Shown here: positions 1-8,880 of the stretch, piece after piece
Position numbering within the stretch: position 1 is the stretch's first letter
Layout of the letters: each line of letters starts with the position of its first letter
DNA from: Adiantum capillus-veneris
Taxonomy: Eukaryota > Streptophyta > Polypodiopsida > Polypodiales > Pteridaceae
Length of the DNA: 64,000 nt
Reading direction: 5' to 3'
NCBI GenBank assembly: GCA_014529385.2
Contig: CM043942.1
Location: 111,596,141 to 111,660,140, forward strand
The notes under the pieces: generated by a model
What the model was told of the DNA's origin: nothing
Databases searched by the model: none
The model's input: the letters and a program-made list of their open reading frames with translations, nothing else
Translations under genes and position numbers: made by a program

Positions 1-23
1 CTCTCTCTCTCTCTCTCTCTCTC
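1..23. repeat. (CT)n microsatellite
   Basis: An uninterrupted CT dinucleotide run opens the window and continues off its left edge. Confidence 0.95.
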
Positions 24-26
24 ATA

Positions 27-302
27 TCAACATGTCAAATGTGTTGAAATAGAATCCAAAAGAGAATGACTCTCCCTCCCTTTCTTCCCCCCCCCCCCCC
101 CCGAAACACACCACCACCACCAAAAAAACATGTTTGAGGCCACCATGAAGTCTTTACCTTTTTTAAAGCTAGCGGCATTATACCATAGATCAAACCTTAT
201 CCCATGTTTGTCTAGAGCATTGTTTGCCTTGTAAGTCTGGTAGTATGTCTCTCTAATTTTGGATTCATTAGTTTTGAAGGAATCATAGGAAATGTAAAGC
301 AA
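27..302 (-). other. uncharacterised 91-codon ORF, partly low complexity
   Basis: The first 59 codons read as ordinary protein (for example KHGIRFDLWYNAASF). The last third is only the translation of a poly-C tract and CCA repeats, giving runs of Trp and Gly. I do not recognise the first part; it could be an exon or transposase remnant. The C-terminal part is not real coding sequence. Confidence 0.15.
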
Positions 303-566
303 AACTATTAGAGTGGGTTGGGAAAGGAAGGCTTACAACTTTTTACACTTTTAAAATTATATTTAAAAAAATACCAAAATATCCCTCGAAATTTCTCAAA
401 AGACTTGTTACATTTTCAAATTCCCAAAATACCCTTGCACCTTTTTGGTTGGATTGCTTAATATTTTCTAATGTTTATTTCTTTTTAACAAGCGAGATCC
501 ATTTTTGAGTGCTTAGCATGTAATTTGTCACAAATTAGCTTGCAATAAAAGGAAATTATGTCTAAA
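303..566. other. AT-rich spacer, nothing recognised
   Basis: Intergenic, AT-rich sequence with short A and T runs. I see no ORF, RNA gene or repeat in it. Confidence 0.5.
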
Positions 567-754
567 ATTGTTGAAACAATTCATCTCCGAAGCCTACATA
601 ACAAAGTTTTAACATCCTGCGTTGATAGACAATTAGTCTTCTTATGAAAAGCTACAAATTTTTTATCTTACGATTGTTGAAACAATTCATCTCCGAAGCC
701 TACGCAACAAAGTTTTAACATCCTCCGTTGATAGATAATTAGTCTTCTTATGAA
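567..754. repeat. direct duplication of an 82-bp segment
   Basis: The block at 567-648 (starting ATTGTTGAAACAATTCATC, ending CTTCTTATGAA) is repeated at 673-754 with only a few substitutions. The offset is 106 bp, with a 24-bp spacer. Confidence 0.9.
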
Positions 755-756
755 GT

Positions 757-1560
757 CTGTGTGCGCTTTTGAAGTCCAATTACGCTTTTGAAACCTATAA
801 CCTAAACCTAACCTATAACTTAACTTAGCTTATAACCTAACCTAACCTTTTACTAGAACCTAACATAACCTAACCTATAGCCTAAACTTGATCTAACATA
901 CAACCTAACCTAACCTAATCTTTTATGTACAACCTGACCTAACCTAACCTAACCTAACCTTTACATACAACTCATAACCTAAACCTAACCTAACATAACC
1001 TATAACCTAAACCTAACCTATCATAACCTATAACCTAAATCTAACATAACATAACATATAACCTATAACTTACCCTAATCGAACTCCATTTTCGTTTTTT
1101 GAAGTATATGAGTCATTTTCGAAGTCCGTTTGCGTTTTTTCTATTATTTGCCGCTAGCTCTAACCAACCTATAACCTAAACTTATCTATAATCTAAACTT
1201 AACCTATAAGCTAATTTAACCTAACCTATAACCTAACTTAAAACCTAAACCTAACCTATAACTTAACCTAACCAAAGTCCGTTCGCGTTTTTGAAGTACA
1301 CGAGTCATTTTCGAAGTTTATTTTCATTTTTTCCACTATTTGCTGCTAGCTTGAACCAAACTATAACTTAATCTAATCTATAACCTAACATAACTTATAA
1401 CCTAAACCTAATCTAACCTAACCTAACCTATGACCTAACCTAGCTAACGTATAACCTAGCCTATTATAACCTATAACCTAACATACAACCTATACCCTAA
1501 CCTAACCTATAAACTAAACCTAAACCTAACTGAAACCTATAACCTAAACCTCATCAATCG
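757..1560. repeat. degenerate CCTAA / CCTATAA repeat array with inserted 95-bp modules
   Basis: About 800 bp are dominated by ACCTA, CCTAA and CCTATAACCTAAA units; the longest pure run is about five ACCTA units near 938-961. The plant telomere unit CCCTAAA is not the basic unit, so this is a telomere-like minisatellite rather than a telomere. A unique module (TTTTGAAGTAYAYGAGTCATTTTCGAAG, then a run ending GCTAGCT) occurs at about 1079-1165 and again at 1273-1355. A shorter relative lies at 757-785. Confidence 0.75.
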
Positions 1561-1580
1561 CATGATGATGATGAGATGGT

Positions 1581-1783
1581 AGCGTAATTTCAAAACAAAA
1601 TTTGTCTAAAGCATAATTTCAAAACAAAATTTTCTCATAGCATAATTTTGAAACAAAATTTCTCCAAAGCATAATTGCAAAATAAAACTTTCCCATAGCA
1701 TAATTTAAAAACAAAATTATCCCAAAGCATAATTTCAAAACAAAATTTTTCCAAAGCATAATTTCAAAACAAAATTGCATAAA
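1581..1783. repeat. minisatellite, seven copies of 29 bp
   Basis: The unit AGCATAATTTCAAAACAAAA followed by TTTYYCMA begins at 1581, 1610, 1639, 1668, 1697, 1726 and 1755, so the period is a regular 29 bp. Copies differ by a few substitutions. Confidence 0.9.
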
Positions 1784-1936
1784 AATTTAAAGCATTGAAA
1801 GCCTAATGAATGAAACTTTATTTTCTCAATATACAATATAATTTTTAATTAAAAAAAATGCATAAAACTTTTGAGCACTCACATGCGGTCTATTTGAGCA
1901 AGAAAAGGTCTTAAAAACGTCTTCAAACCTGCAAAA

Positions 1937-1937
<1 letters not shown>

Positions 1938-1979
<42 letters not shown>
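1938..1979. repeat. (AC)n microsatellite
   Basis: A run of about 20 CA dinucleotides. Confidence 0.95.
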
Positions 1980-1980
<1 letters not shown>

Positions 1981-2159
1981 TGTTAGACACACAAACACAC
2001 AAATTAAACCTACAAGAAAACTTGAAAAGAATCTCACCTTGATGCTGGGGAGTAGTCCACAAGCAAGAATCTCACCTTAGACAACTCGTTGGGCAACAGA
2101 TCTACAGCATGTGAGGAGGAGGAGGGCAAGAGAAGAGGCGGAGAATGAAAGAAATGTGC

Positions 2160-2379
2160 AGGGAAAGACCACGGCTTTGTTTTTTGTAGGGTCCACGGAT
2201 ACAGGGCCGGTATAGGCGTCGGAATATCTTCCGGTTTAGGCGTCGGCATACCTGTCGATACAAGCGTCAAAAATTCAACAAAAAAAATTGATCTCCCTTT
2301 AGATTTACTTACACATGTACTGACGCCCTCCATTGACGCCGGTAATTTGACGTCAAAATTCAAGGGGGCTCTTGTAGTG
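2160..2379. mobile_element. CACTA-like (En/Spm) DNA transposon terminus
   Basis: Read on the minus strand from 2379, the sequence starts CACTACAAGAG, matching the CACTACAAGAA-type end of plant CACTA transposons. Behind it lie clustered subterminal motifs of the GACGCC/GGCGTC type (about 2215, 2241, 2263, 2321, 2334) and a TGACGTCA palindrome near 2349, as expected for the subterminal repeats that bind TnpA-like proteins. The element would extend to lower coordinates. I found no second CACTA end, so this is an isolated or truncated end. The family call rests on the tip and the subterminal motifs only. Confidence 0.5.
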
Positions 2380-2381
2380 GT

Positions 2382-2549
2382 GCCACTAAAGAAAGCTTCG
2401 GACACTTTCAAACACATGAAGCAATTGCAAATGAGATCAACTCCGACGTTGAAATGGAATGGAACCCAAAAGATATTGATCCAAAATGTTCAGATGTCAA
2501 AGAAATTGATGACATGGTGCCTATGATTGAGGGGACAGATGAGCTATAA
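2382..2549 (+). pseudogene. 3' end of an unidentified coding sequence, cut by the CACTA-like end
   Basis: An open frame reads from the CACTA tip to a TAA at 2547-2549. It is acidic and protein-like (for example EINSDVEMEWNPKDID), with Glu/Asp-rich composition unlike the flanking simple repeats. It has no start codon and stops at the transposon tip on its 5' side, which fits an exon broken by the insertion. I do not recognise the family; a transposase C-terminus is possible but not shown. Confidence 0.3.
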
Positions 2550-2631
2550 ATTTTGTACTATATTCTCAATTAATTTTGTAATGCAAAAGCTTGTGGAGTT
2601 TAGCTTCACAATGTCTCTCTCTCTTCTTCTA

Positions 2632-2636
<5 letters not shown>

Positions 2637-2682
<46 letters not shown>

Positions 2683-2712
2683 CACGCACGCACACACACA
2701 CACACACACATT
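2637..2712. repeat. compound (CT)n-(CA)n microsatellite
   Basis: About 21 CT units are followed after a short CACGCACG link by about ten CA units. The ORF across it is low-complexity and not coding. Confidence 0.95.
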
Positions 2713-2906
2713 GTCTCTCTTTCTCTCCATCTTCTTTCTATAATTGTCAGAAAGAGGGAGGGAGAGAGAATAAAACTTACACAATTGCAACAACATCCGA
2801 TATGTTCGTTTGTTCCAACAAATAGAGATTTACATATCCAAAATAGGTTTTAGTTACAAATCTTAAGATTTAAGATAGAAAAAGAGCTTATGATTGTTTG
2901 GGAGAT

Positions 2907-3237
2907 TTAATTTAAATCATTGTATCGATCCCCTAAAAGATCAGATACGCAAAATTTTGAATTGCCAAATGAATCGCTTGGACCCACATTGCCTATCTCT
3001 TCTTCGATTTTAGGCCCATATCTTGCGTCGTACCATGCCAACTTTCTTTCTAGCTCTTCTATACGAGCGTGCAGCATGGCTGGGGTCTCTTCTTGACTTT
3101 CCAAATCCACGCATTGGATTGCGAGCTGCTCAATGACTGCGGTTTCTTCGGGCAAATATGTGTAACCCCTTTTGCGATGAGGAGGTACTTCTTGATTGGC
3201 TTCTCGGGCATGAATCTTCTTGATCGGGCATCCTTAG
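2907..3237 (-). other. uncharacterised ORF with coiled-coil segment (possible exon)
   Basis: An open minus-strand frame runs from a TAA at 3238-3240 to the stop at 2907, about 110 codons. The middle (HARIEELERKLAWYDARYG) looks like a short amphipathic coiled coil, and the composition is acidic. An ATG lies at 3155, but protein-like sequence continues upstream of it (REANQEVPPHRKRGYTYLP), so this may be a 3' exon. No known domain is recognised. It lies next to another unknown minus-strand ORF at 3430-3711; I could not find splice sites that join the two in frame. Confidence 0.25.
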
Positions 3238-3429
3238 TCAACACCTTCTATAGTGGGACAATCGTTCCAATTTACTTTGAGCCGCAATACATAATAACAA
3301 TAGCATTGTTTCACAACGTAAATTGCCACTTGATTATTATTTGGTGGCAATCTATATACTTGGATAAATCTTGAAAGGATATTTTTGAGAATATTTCTCT
3401 GGAGGACATTGTGTTGCAAATCAAAACTT

Positions 3430-3711
3430 TTAAGGGAGAGAAAACCTTAGCATTTCCTCTAAATTGAAATAATGTATTACGTACAAAATGATTTGGAATA
3501 GCTGTCTGCATTGCTTGTAATTCAGTGGCTCCCCTTGAAGTTTTGATTCGTCCTCTTGGGACGCAGCCAAAGCACTAAGGTCTCCTTGAGCCACCTGAAT
3601 CTCTTCATCTTTGTAAATTTGTTGTGCCAATGCGTGATTAAGCGAAGGATCATTAGGCTGTTGTGCATTCGGTTCGGGAGCAATATCCTCCATACTTGAA
3701 ATGCAAAACAA
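3430..3711 (-). other. uncharacterised ORF, acidic N-terminus
   Basis: A 93-codon frame with an ATG at 3711 and an inner ATG seven codons later (MEDIAPEPNAQQPNDPS). The first 60 codons are Gln/Glu/Asp rich and protein-like. The last 30 are hydrophobic and may be intron read-through, since a GTACGT donor-like site lies after codon 74. It could be the first exon of a small gene or a transposon ORF. The function is unknown. Confidence 0.25.
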
Positions 3712-4004
3712 AAAATTTTAGTGAGCGAAGTCTTAGTACTTAGAAAAGAGAGATGGTTTCAAGGATTTTGGCAATCCAACTTGAAATATTTTAAAGCCCT
3801 AACTTGAAGAACTTTAAAGACTGATTTGAAGAAAGGATTAAAGATCTAGTTTGAAATATCACCACACATTTTACAGCAGTAATGGCAAAAAATATTGTTA
3901 CTGGTTTAATCATCAATAGGCCTCAAGCCAGATTTGGTTACAACATGATAGCCAACATTATGGGCTCCATTCAAACAAAGGCTTAAAAATCCCATATTTT
4001 AGGC
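3712..4004. other. spacer with no recognised feature
   Basis: AT-rich sequence between the small ORFs and the kinase pseudogene. It contains a repeated phrase of the type TTTGAAATAT/AACTTGAAGAACTTTAAAG but no convincing gene or regulatory element. Confidence 0.4.
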
Positions 4005-5270
4005 CTATCTAAGGGTTTGGAAAATTTTCCACTGGCAAGATGTTTGTATACATTTCACAAAAATTCGCATGAGAACCTCAGAGGGATCTGGAATACATGC
4101 AACCAAGCATTTAAGAACATATGAGAGACTATATATATCAGATGCTTTGGTGAAAGGAGGAGGATTGGTGCTAATATTTTTAGGGGTAGTCCATGGATAG
4201 TCTTGCCCAAATTGAGCTCTAGTTTGAGGGTTGAGATCTGGCAGCTTCAAAAATGTTGCCAAAGTGTTGGATGGTGTACTTTGTCCCCAGTCTGTGATCC
4301 CACCATACACTCCTCGCTCGCCAAAATGTAGTAGAATATCTCTACTGTGTAGATCGTTGTGAATGAAATTGTGACTATGCACAAATTTCATTGTTTGCAG
4401 AAGAGCGTTACAGATTGGCAAAATGTTGTCTATGAGTTGTTGTACAGTTCAAGATGTGTGATAAAAATATCTGATTGAAGGCTTGCTTCCATCTTGATGA
4501 CATGCATAAATCCAATGCTTAAGGTGACCTCCATACCAAAGCTTGAAGATCAACATGTGCCTTTTGGTATAACGAACAAGAGCACGGGGCAATATCATGG
4601 CACGGTGCTAAACAGTAGTAGTTGTTGCTTCCTCTAGCACTGTTTGTAAAGTGGGCTTGCTTCCTATCTGGTCCTCATAGATCTTTTCTGCATAGACAGG
4701 ATCTTTGAAGAGAAGGTGGGCCATTCAAAATTGTTTCACATTTGCAAAACATCCTTCACCTAATTGGGGTGCTTGTAGGTGAAAGATAGAATGATCCCCA
4801 AGTAAGTGTAGGTAGGACATGTAGTATCATCCAGGTGTTTAGCTAAGGGCTCTGTACTAAAGAAGGAGGCACATCCTCTTTTGTCCTAGGACGTTTAGAA
4901 GAGTCTTCAAACTTATCCTTGTTCTTCAATTTTGAATGTAGTTGTGCCACAAGATACATTGCTCTTTGATTCTAGGTTTGGCTTTGATTTTTGGATGAAT
5001 CATACTCTCAAAGCTTCTAGTGACTTTGCCCAATAATTGCTTTATTGTGTTGTGCATTACTCCATTAGTGCACAGAGAAGGGTCAAATGAAATAGGGAAT
5101 GCACTACACAGTTTTAGCTAGCACTACTCCACAAGTTCAATCATGAAATCATCAAACTTTGCCTACAGTGGATCAAATGCCCGACGCAAATGATCGTCTG
5201 AAGAGAGATAAACCATTCCAATGGCCTCTTTGCCAGGAGGCACATCACATAATTTCCATGCGTCATTCTC
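4005..5270 (-). pseudogene. protein kinase pseudogene (HNDLH / DWG type)
   Basis: The frame from the ATG at 4820 to 4005 (272 codons) carries kinase landmarks: a glycine-rich loop LGEGCFANVK, a catalytic loop HNDLHSRDILLHF, the DFG position as TDWGQS, and an F-helix SDIYSLSYVLKCL. Three in-frame stops break it: TGA at 4725-4727, TAG at 4608-4610 and TGA at 4449-4451. A further 450 bp upstream, in shifted frames, are protein-like (for example LLGKVTRSFESMIHPKIKAK) and may be the N-terminal domain. They reach a junction with copia sequence at about 5270. The invariant Asp of HRD is kept, while the usual Asn of the loop is Asp and DFG is DWG. The gene is clearly dead. The right side was probably lost to the copia insertion. 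Confidence 0.75.
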
Positions 5271-5690
5271 TATGCGCATCATTTTTTGATTGCATTATAG
5301 CCATCCAATTTTTTGAATTCTTTGCCTCATGAAAAAAAATAAGTCCCTCTTCATGACATAAACTAAAAACAACCAAATCATAACAATCTGATGCATATGA
5401 TGCATGGTGAGAACTTGAACAAGTATGGCTGGACATAGGTGAGTGCATCCAATTTACCGGCATGCAAAGTATGCACCAATCATTTTGGCATACCTCTAGC
5501 CTCTTGATTCTCAGTCCTTTCCACATCAAGTACATCATGTACATCAAGTACACCATGTACATCTACATCAATAATATGCTGATCTGTAACATTTTCAAAA
5601 TCCCCCATAGACTGTACATTTGCCCATTGGAACCTACAATCAACTTTCCACCATTGAAGAGAGGCAACAAAGTGTCATAAATACTATGTG
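5263..5690 (-). mobile_element. copia retrotransposon fragment (integrase-RT linker), minus strand
   Basis: This piece is an inverted, diverged copy of the plus-strand copia sequence at about 7600-7910. Both contain the phrase for a GACTATGGGG start, the repeated GATGTACTTGATGTGGAAAG, and an end encoding KNSKNWMAIMQSK, which resembles the start of the copia reverse transcriptase region. No intact ORF remains. It abuts the kinase pseudogene on its left and the plus-strand copia copy on its right. Confidence 0.6.
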
Positions 5691-5699
5691 AGCTTACAT

Positions 5700-8574
5700 T
5701 ATTGTCTTTGATGCATGATAACCAAAGCTAAACAAATATTCCACAAATACAATTGTTAGCATATATGTTGATCTTTATGCAAGTTGCAAAAATGAGGCAA
5801 AAATTTCATTGCTACGTAAAGAGTTCGAATCAAAGATTATGCAAGAGGAAGATGACATGGATACTTTCCTTACTGGTATTAAGGATATCAATGAGAAACT
5901 CATTTTTGCAAGTGAAGTTTTTTGATAGCTCACTCGTGCAAATTATCTAAATGCATTACGAGACTCTTACCATACATTTACTAGTTCTTGGAGATTTATG
6001 ACCCAAGGAAACCCTTCATTTTTCAAGTTTCATGTATTATGCATATTGCTATTACAAAAGTCACTTTCAAGACAAGACGGGGCTAAATAGTGTGCAATTG
6101 AATAGGCTTTTGTTGATGCTCAAAGAAAAGGTCGTGACACCAATGTAGCCACTTCCCATGCTTCTTTAGCCAGTAGCAGATTACTTGTTTCTAGTGCTTC
6201 AGCAAAATCAATAAATCCTATGGTAATTTTGAAAAAACGGCAAGAATAGATGCATTTCCAAGCTAATGATCAATTGATAAAGCAATGTCCTAAGTTGAAG
6301 GAAAAATAGGCCAAGAAGAAAGAGGCTAGATCTACGACCATTGTAGATATTGAAGAATCTTCTTGAAATGGAGATTGTGATGTTGATGTAGATGTAGAAT
6401 GAGCATTTAGTGTAGAGTGTACTTATGATGTTTCTATCCATGATGCATGTATATCAATTAGTTCAAAGTCAAATGTTTTTTACTATGATAGTGGTCCTAC
6501 AAAGCGCATTACCAGGGATCCAAAAGAACCTTTTTTGTATTTGCATTTGCAGGATTGGTCTTATTTTCAAATTTGTGGATGCCATATGTACAAATTTTTA
6601 TTTTAGTTCTAGAGATGAAGTCGTTGCATTTGACATTTTGTGTCATGAGTTGTATATGCTCACTTTCTATGACAAGTGTGGGTAAAATTTTTCAAATGCA
6701 ATTGTGTATTCAAAGGCTATTTTAGATATGAAACTTTGACATGCATGTTTTGGGAATCTAAATTTTGTCACTTTGTTGTGTTTGTAGAAATCTAATATGG
6801 TCACTTATTCACCGCCTCTTGAAGCACCTTCTAAGCATGGTTGTGAAGGTTGTATTTTTTATAAAATGTAGTGTTCAAAGTTTCCAAAGGATGGTTCAGT
6901 AAGGCCTACATGCATGTTGCAACTTGTGAATAGTGATGTTTGTGGGCCTATGAAAATTCCATCCTTGGGTAGTTACCTCTGTACTTTGTGACTTTCATTG
7001 ATGATTACTCCAGGCATGCATAGGTGCATCCACTTAAAGCTAAGTCTTAAGTATTCATATGTTTCAAACAATTTTTGGTTATGGCTTAAAATGTATCTAA
7101 ATATACTAGGGACACCCTCTGTTCGGATCGAGGAGGGGAATATATGTCTCATGAATTAATGCATTTCTAGCTAGTCATAGGATAACACACCAATGCACAG
7201 ATCCATATAATCTATAGGAAACTGGTGTTGTTGAAAGAAAAAATGGGTTCCTTAAAAGATGACATGATGTATGGCCAAGAGTCAAGCTTTACCACATTTT
7301 TTTGTCTTGAGCCTGTCATGTGTGCTACTTATGTATGTAAGAGGTGCCCTACCAAAGCCTTATAGACTATGAATCTTTATGAAACATGGAATTATAAAAG
7401 CGAAGTCTATAGGCTATACCATCCCCAAAGAAAAAGTATCATGGTCTCATAAGATGTCGTATTTGTGGAAGATTCCATTTAGCCTTTGTGATCATGTAAC
7501 ATAGACACTAATGTTAGCTCAAAGGAAATTTGTGACACTTAATTTGTTGCCTCTTTTTTATTGTGGAAACTTGAATGTAATATCCAATAAGGCACATTAT
7601 AGACTATGGGGATTCTTGAAATGTTATGGATCAGCCTATTACTAATGTAGATATACATGATGTACTTGATGTGGAAAGGGATAAGAATGAAGAGGCTAGG
7701 GGTATGTCAAATTTATTGGTACATGCTCTACGTCACAATAAATTGGATGCACCTATATCTAATGGTACTCATTCAAGTTCTTGACATGCACCATATGTGT
7801 CAGATTGTCATGCTTTTGTTGTTTCTAGTTTGTGTGATAAAGAGGAATCTCTTCCTCTTGATGAAGCACATAATTCAAAAAATTAGATGGTTTCCATGCA
7901 ATCAAAATCATTGATGCACTTATAGAAAATAGCACATGGAATGTATGTGAATTGCCTCGAGGAACATGTACATCCTATGCGGATTTTTGAAAATGGTACG
8001 GATCAGTCTATTGCTAATGCAGATATACATGATGTACTTGATGTGGAAAGGATTGAGAATGAAGAGGCTAGGGGTATGCCAAAGTGAATGGTGCATACTT
8101 TGCGTGATAGTAAATTGGATGCAACTATGTCTACTTGTACTTGTTCACATTCTCACCATGGATTTATGTGGGTCTAGCCCTTGGTCTTACCATTGGTAGA
8201 CTATTGGAATAATCTTTCGCTACTTGTGTGGAACTTTGAATCATTGCTTCTAGATTTGCATGCTTTTTCTAACTCAATTTAGGCTAGTTGTGATGACTGC
8301 CACCAGTGGTTTTTGTTTCATTCTCAGTAATTCACAAATAGCATGGTTGAGCAAGGTGCAACCTACTATGGCCATTTTTGCTTGTGAAACTGAGCATAGG
8401 GCAGTATTCATAGTTACAATTGAGTGTGCATGGATCAGATGCCTTATGGTTGATTTGGGTGTTGGACAAGGCAATGCCAACATCATCTACACGCAAAGTC
8501 AGAGCACATTGGTAGTTACAAGGAACCGTGCTTTTTATGCTCACACAAATAAGTTATGGAGAGACTCTCAATAG
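5700..8574 (+). mobile_element. decayed Ty1/copia retrotransposon, RT mostly missing
   Basis: Discontinuous frames give the copia order. The gag is at about 5780-6130 (TFLTGIKDINEKLIFASEVF), with a zinc-knuckle remnant near 6240-6310. A protease-like FYYDSGPTKRIT lies at about 6480, and a pre-integrase GCEGCIFYKM at about 6840. The integrase core follows (DVCGPM, YFVTFIDDYSRHA, SDRGGEYMSHEL) at about 6940-7170. The RNase H is the only sizeable open frame, 8260-8574, with SGFCFILSNSQIAWLSK and EHRAVF...ECAWIRCL. Most of the RT between about 7950 and 8200 is absent; a 380-bp-offset internal duplication of the linker sits there. Many stops and frameshifts make it inactive. Strand and family are certain; ends and LTRs were not found. 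Confidence 0.8.
7606..8190 (+). repeat. internal direct duplication in the copia linker
   Basis: The segment around 7606-7900 is repeated at about 7985-8165. Shared phrases include GATATACATGATGTACTTG, ATGAAGAGGCTAGGGGTATG and TAAATTGGATGCA. The offset is about 375 bp. Confidence 0.7.
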
Positions 8575-8880
8575 GAGCGATCATCTTGTCTTATGTGATA
8601 ACACAAGACAACCTTACATATCTATACATACAGGCATTGCCTTGTAAGAAGTTAAAATCTTTTTGCAAAGCTTTGGGCTTGCTTCTCTTTGTGAATTGAT
8701 CATGTCCTCAAGGCATGGCACTTCCCTCTACACTATGTGCTAGCTTTTATTCAATGCATCACTCCCAGGGGAATTTTGTTAACTATATGTGGAAGTGATG
8801 TGTGCGAACACACTTAGGATTAGTGGGCCACTTTTTCCCTCACTAAGAGGTTTTTTCCCCATGCATTGTATATACGCTCA
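8575..8880. other. spacer between opposing copia copies
   Basis: This sequence follows the RNase H of the plus-strand copia and precedes the minus-strand one. It could hold a degenerate polypurine tract or LTR, but I could not define LTR ends. Confidence 0.35.

Noticed and set aside
757-1560. True telomere or chromosome end
   Set aside because: The units are mixed CCTAA, CCTATAA and CCTAAA with interruptions by unrelated modules; a plant telomere would be uniform CCCTAAA, and ordinary DNA lies on both sides.
1581-1783. CRISPR-like array
   Set aside because: The 29-bp units are contiguous with no unique spacers, in plant DNA. It is a minisatellite.
2527-2853. 108-codon plus-strand ORF
   Set aside because: Its core is the translation of the (CT)n and (CA)n microsatellites.
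3235-3500. Intron joining ORFs 3430-3711 and 2907-3237
   Set aside because: A GTACGT donor-like site exists, but no acceptor gives the right reading phase, so I did not merge them.
7657-8199. Two plus-strand ORFs sharing MMYLMWKG..RMKRLGVCQ
   Set aside because: They are out-of-frame readings of a duplicated copia linker, not a real protein family.
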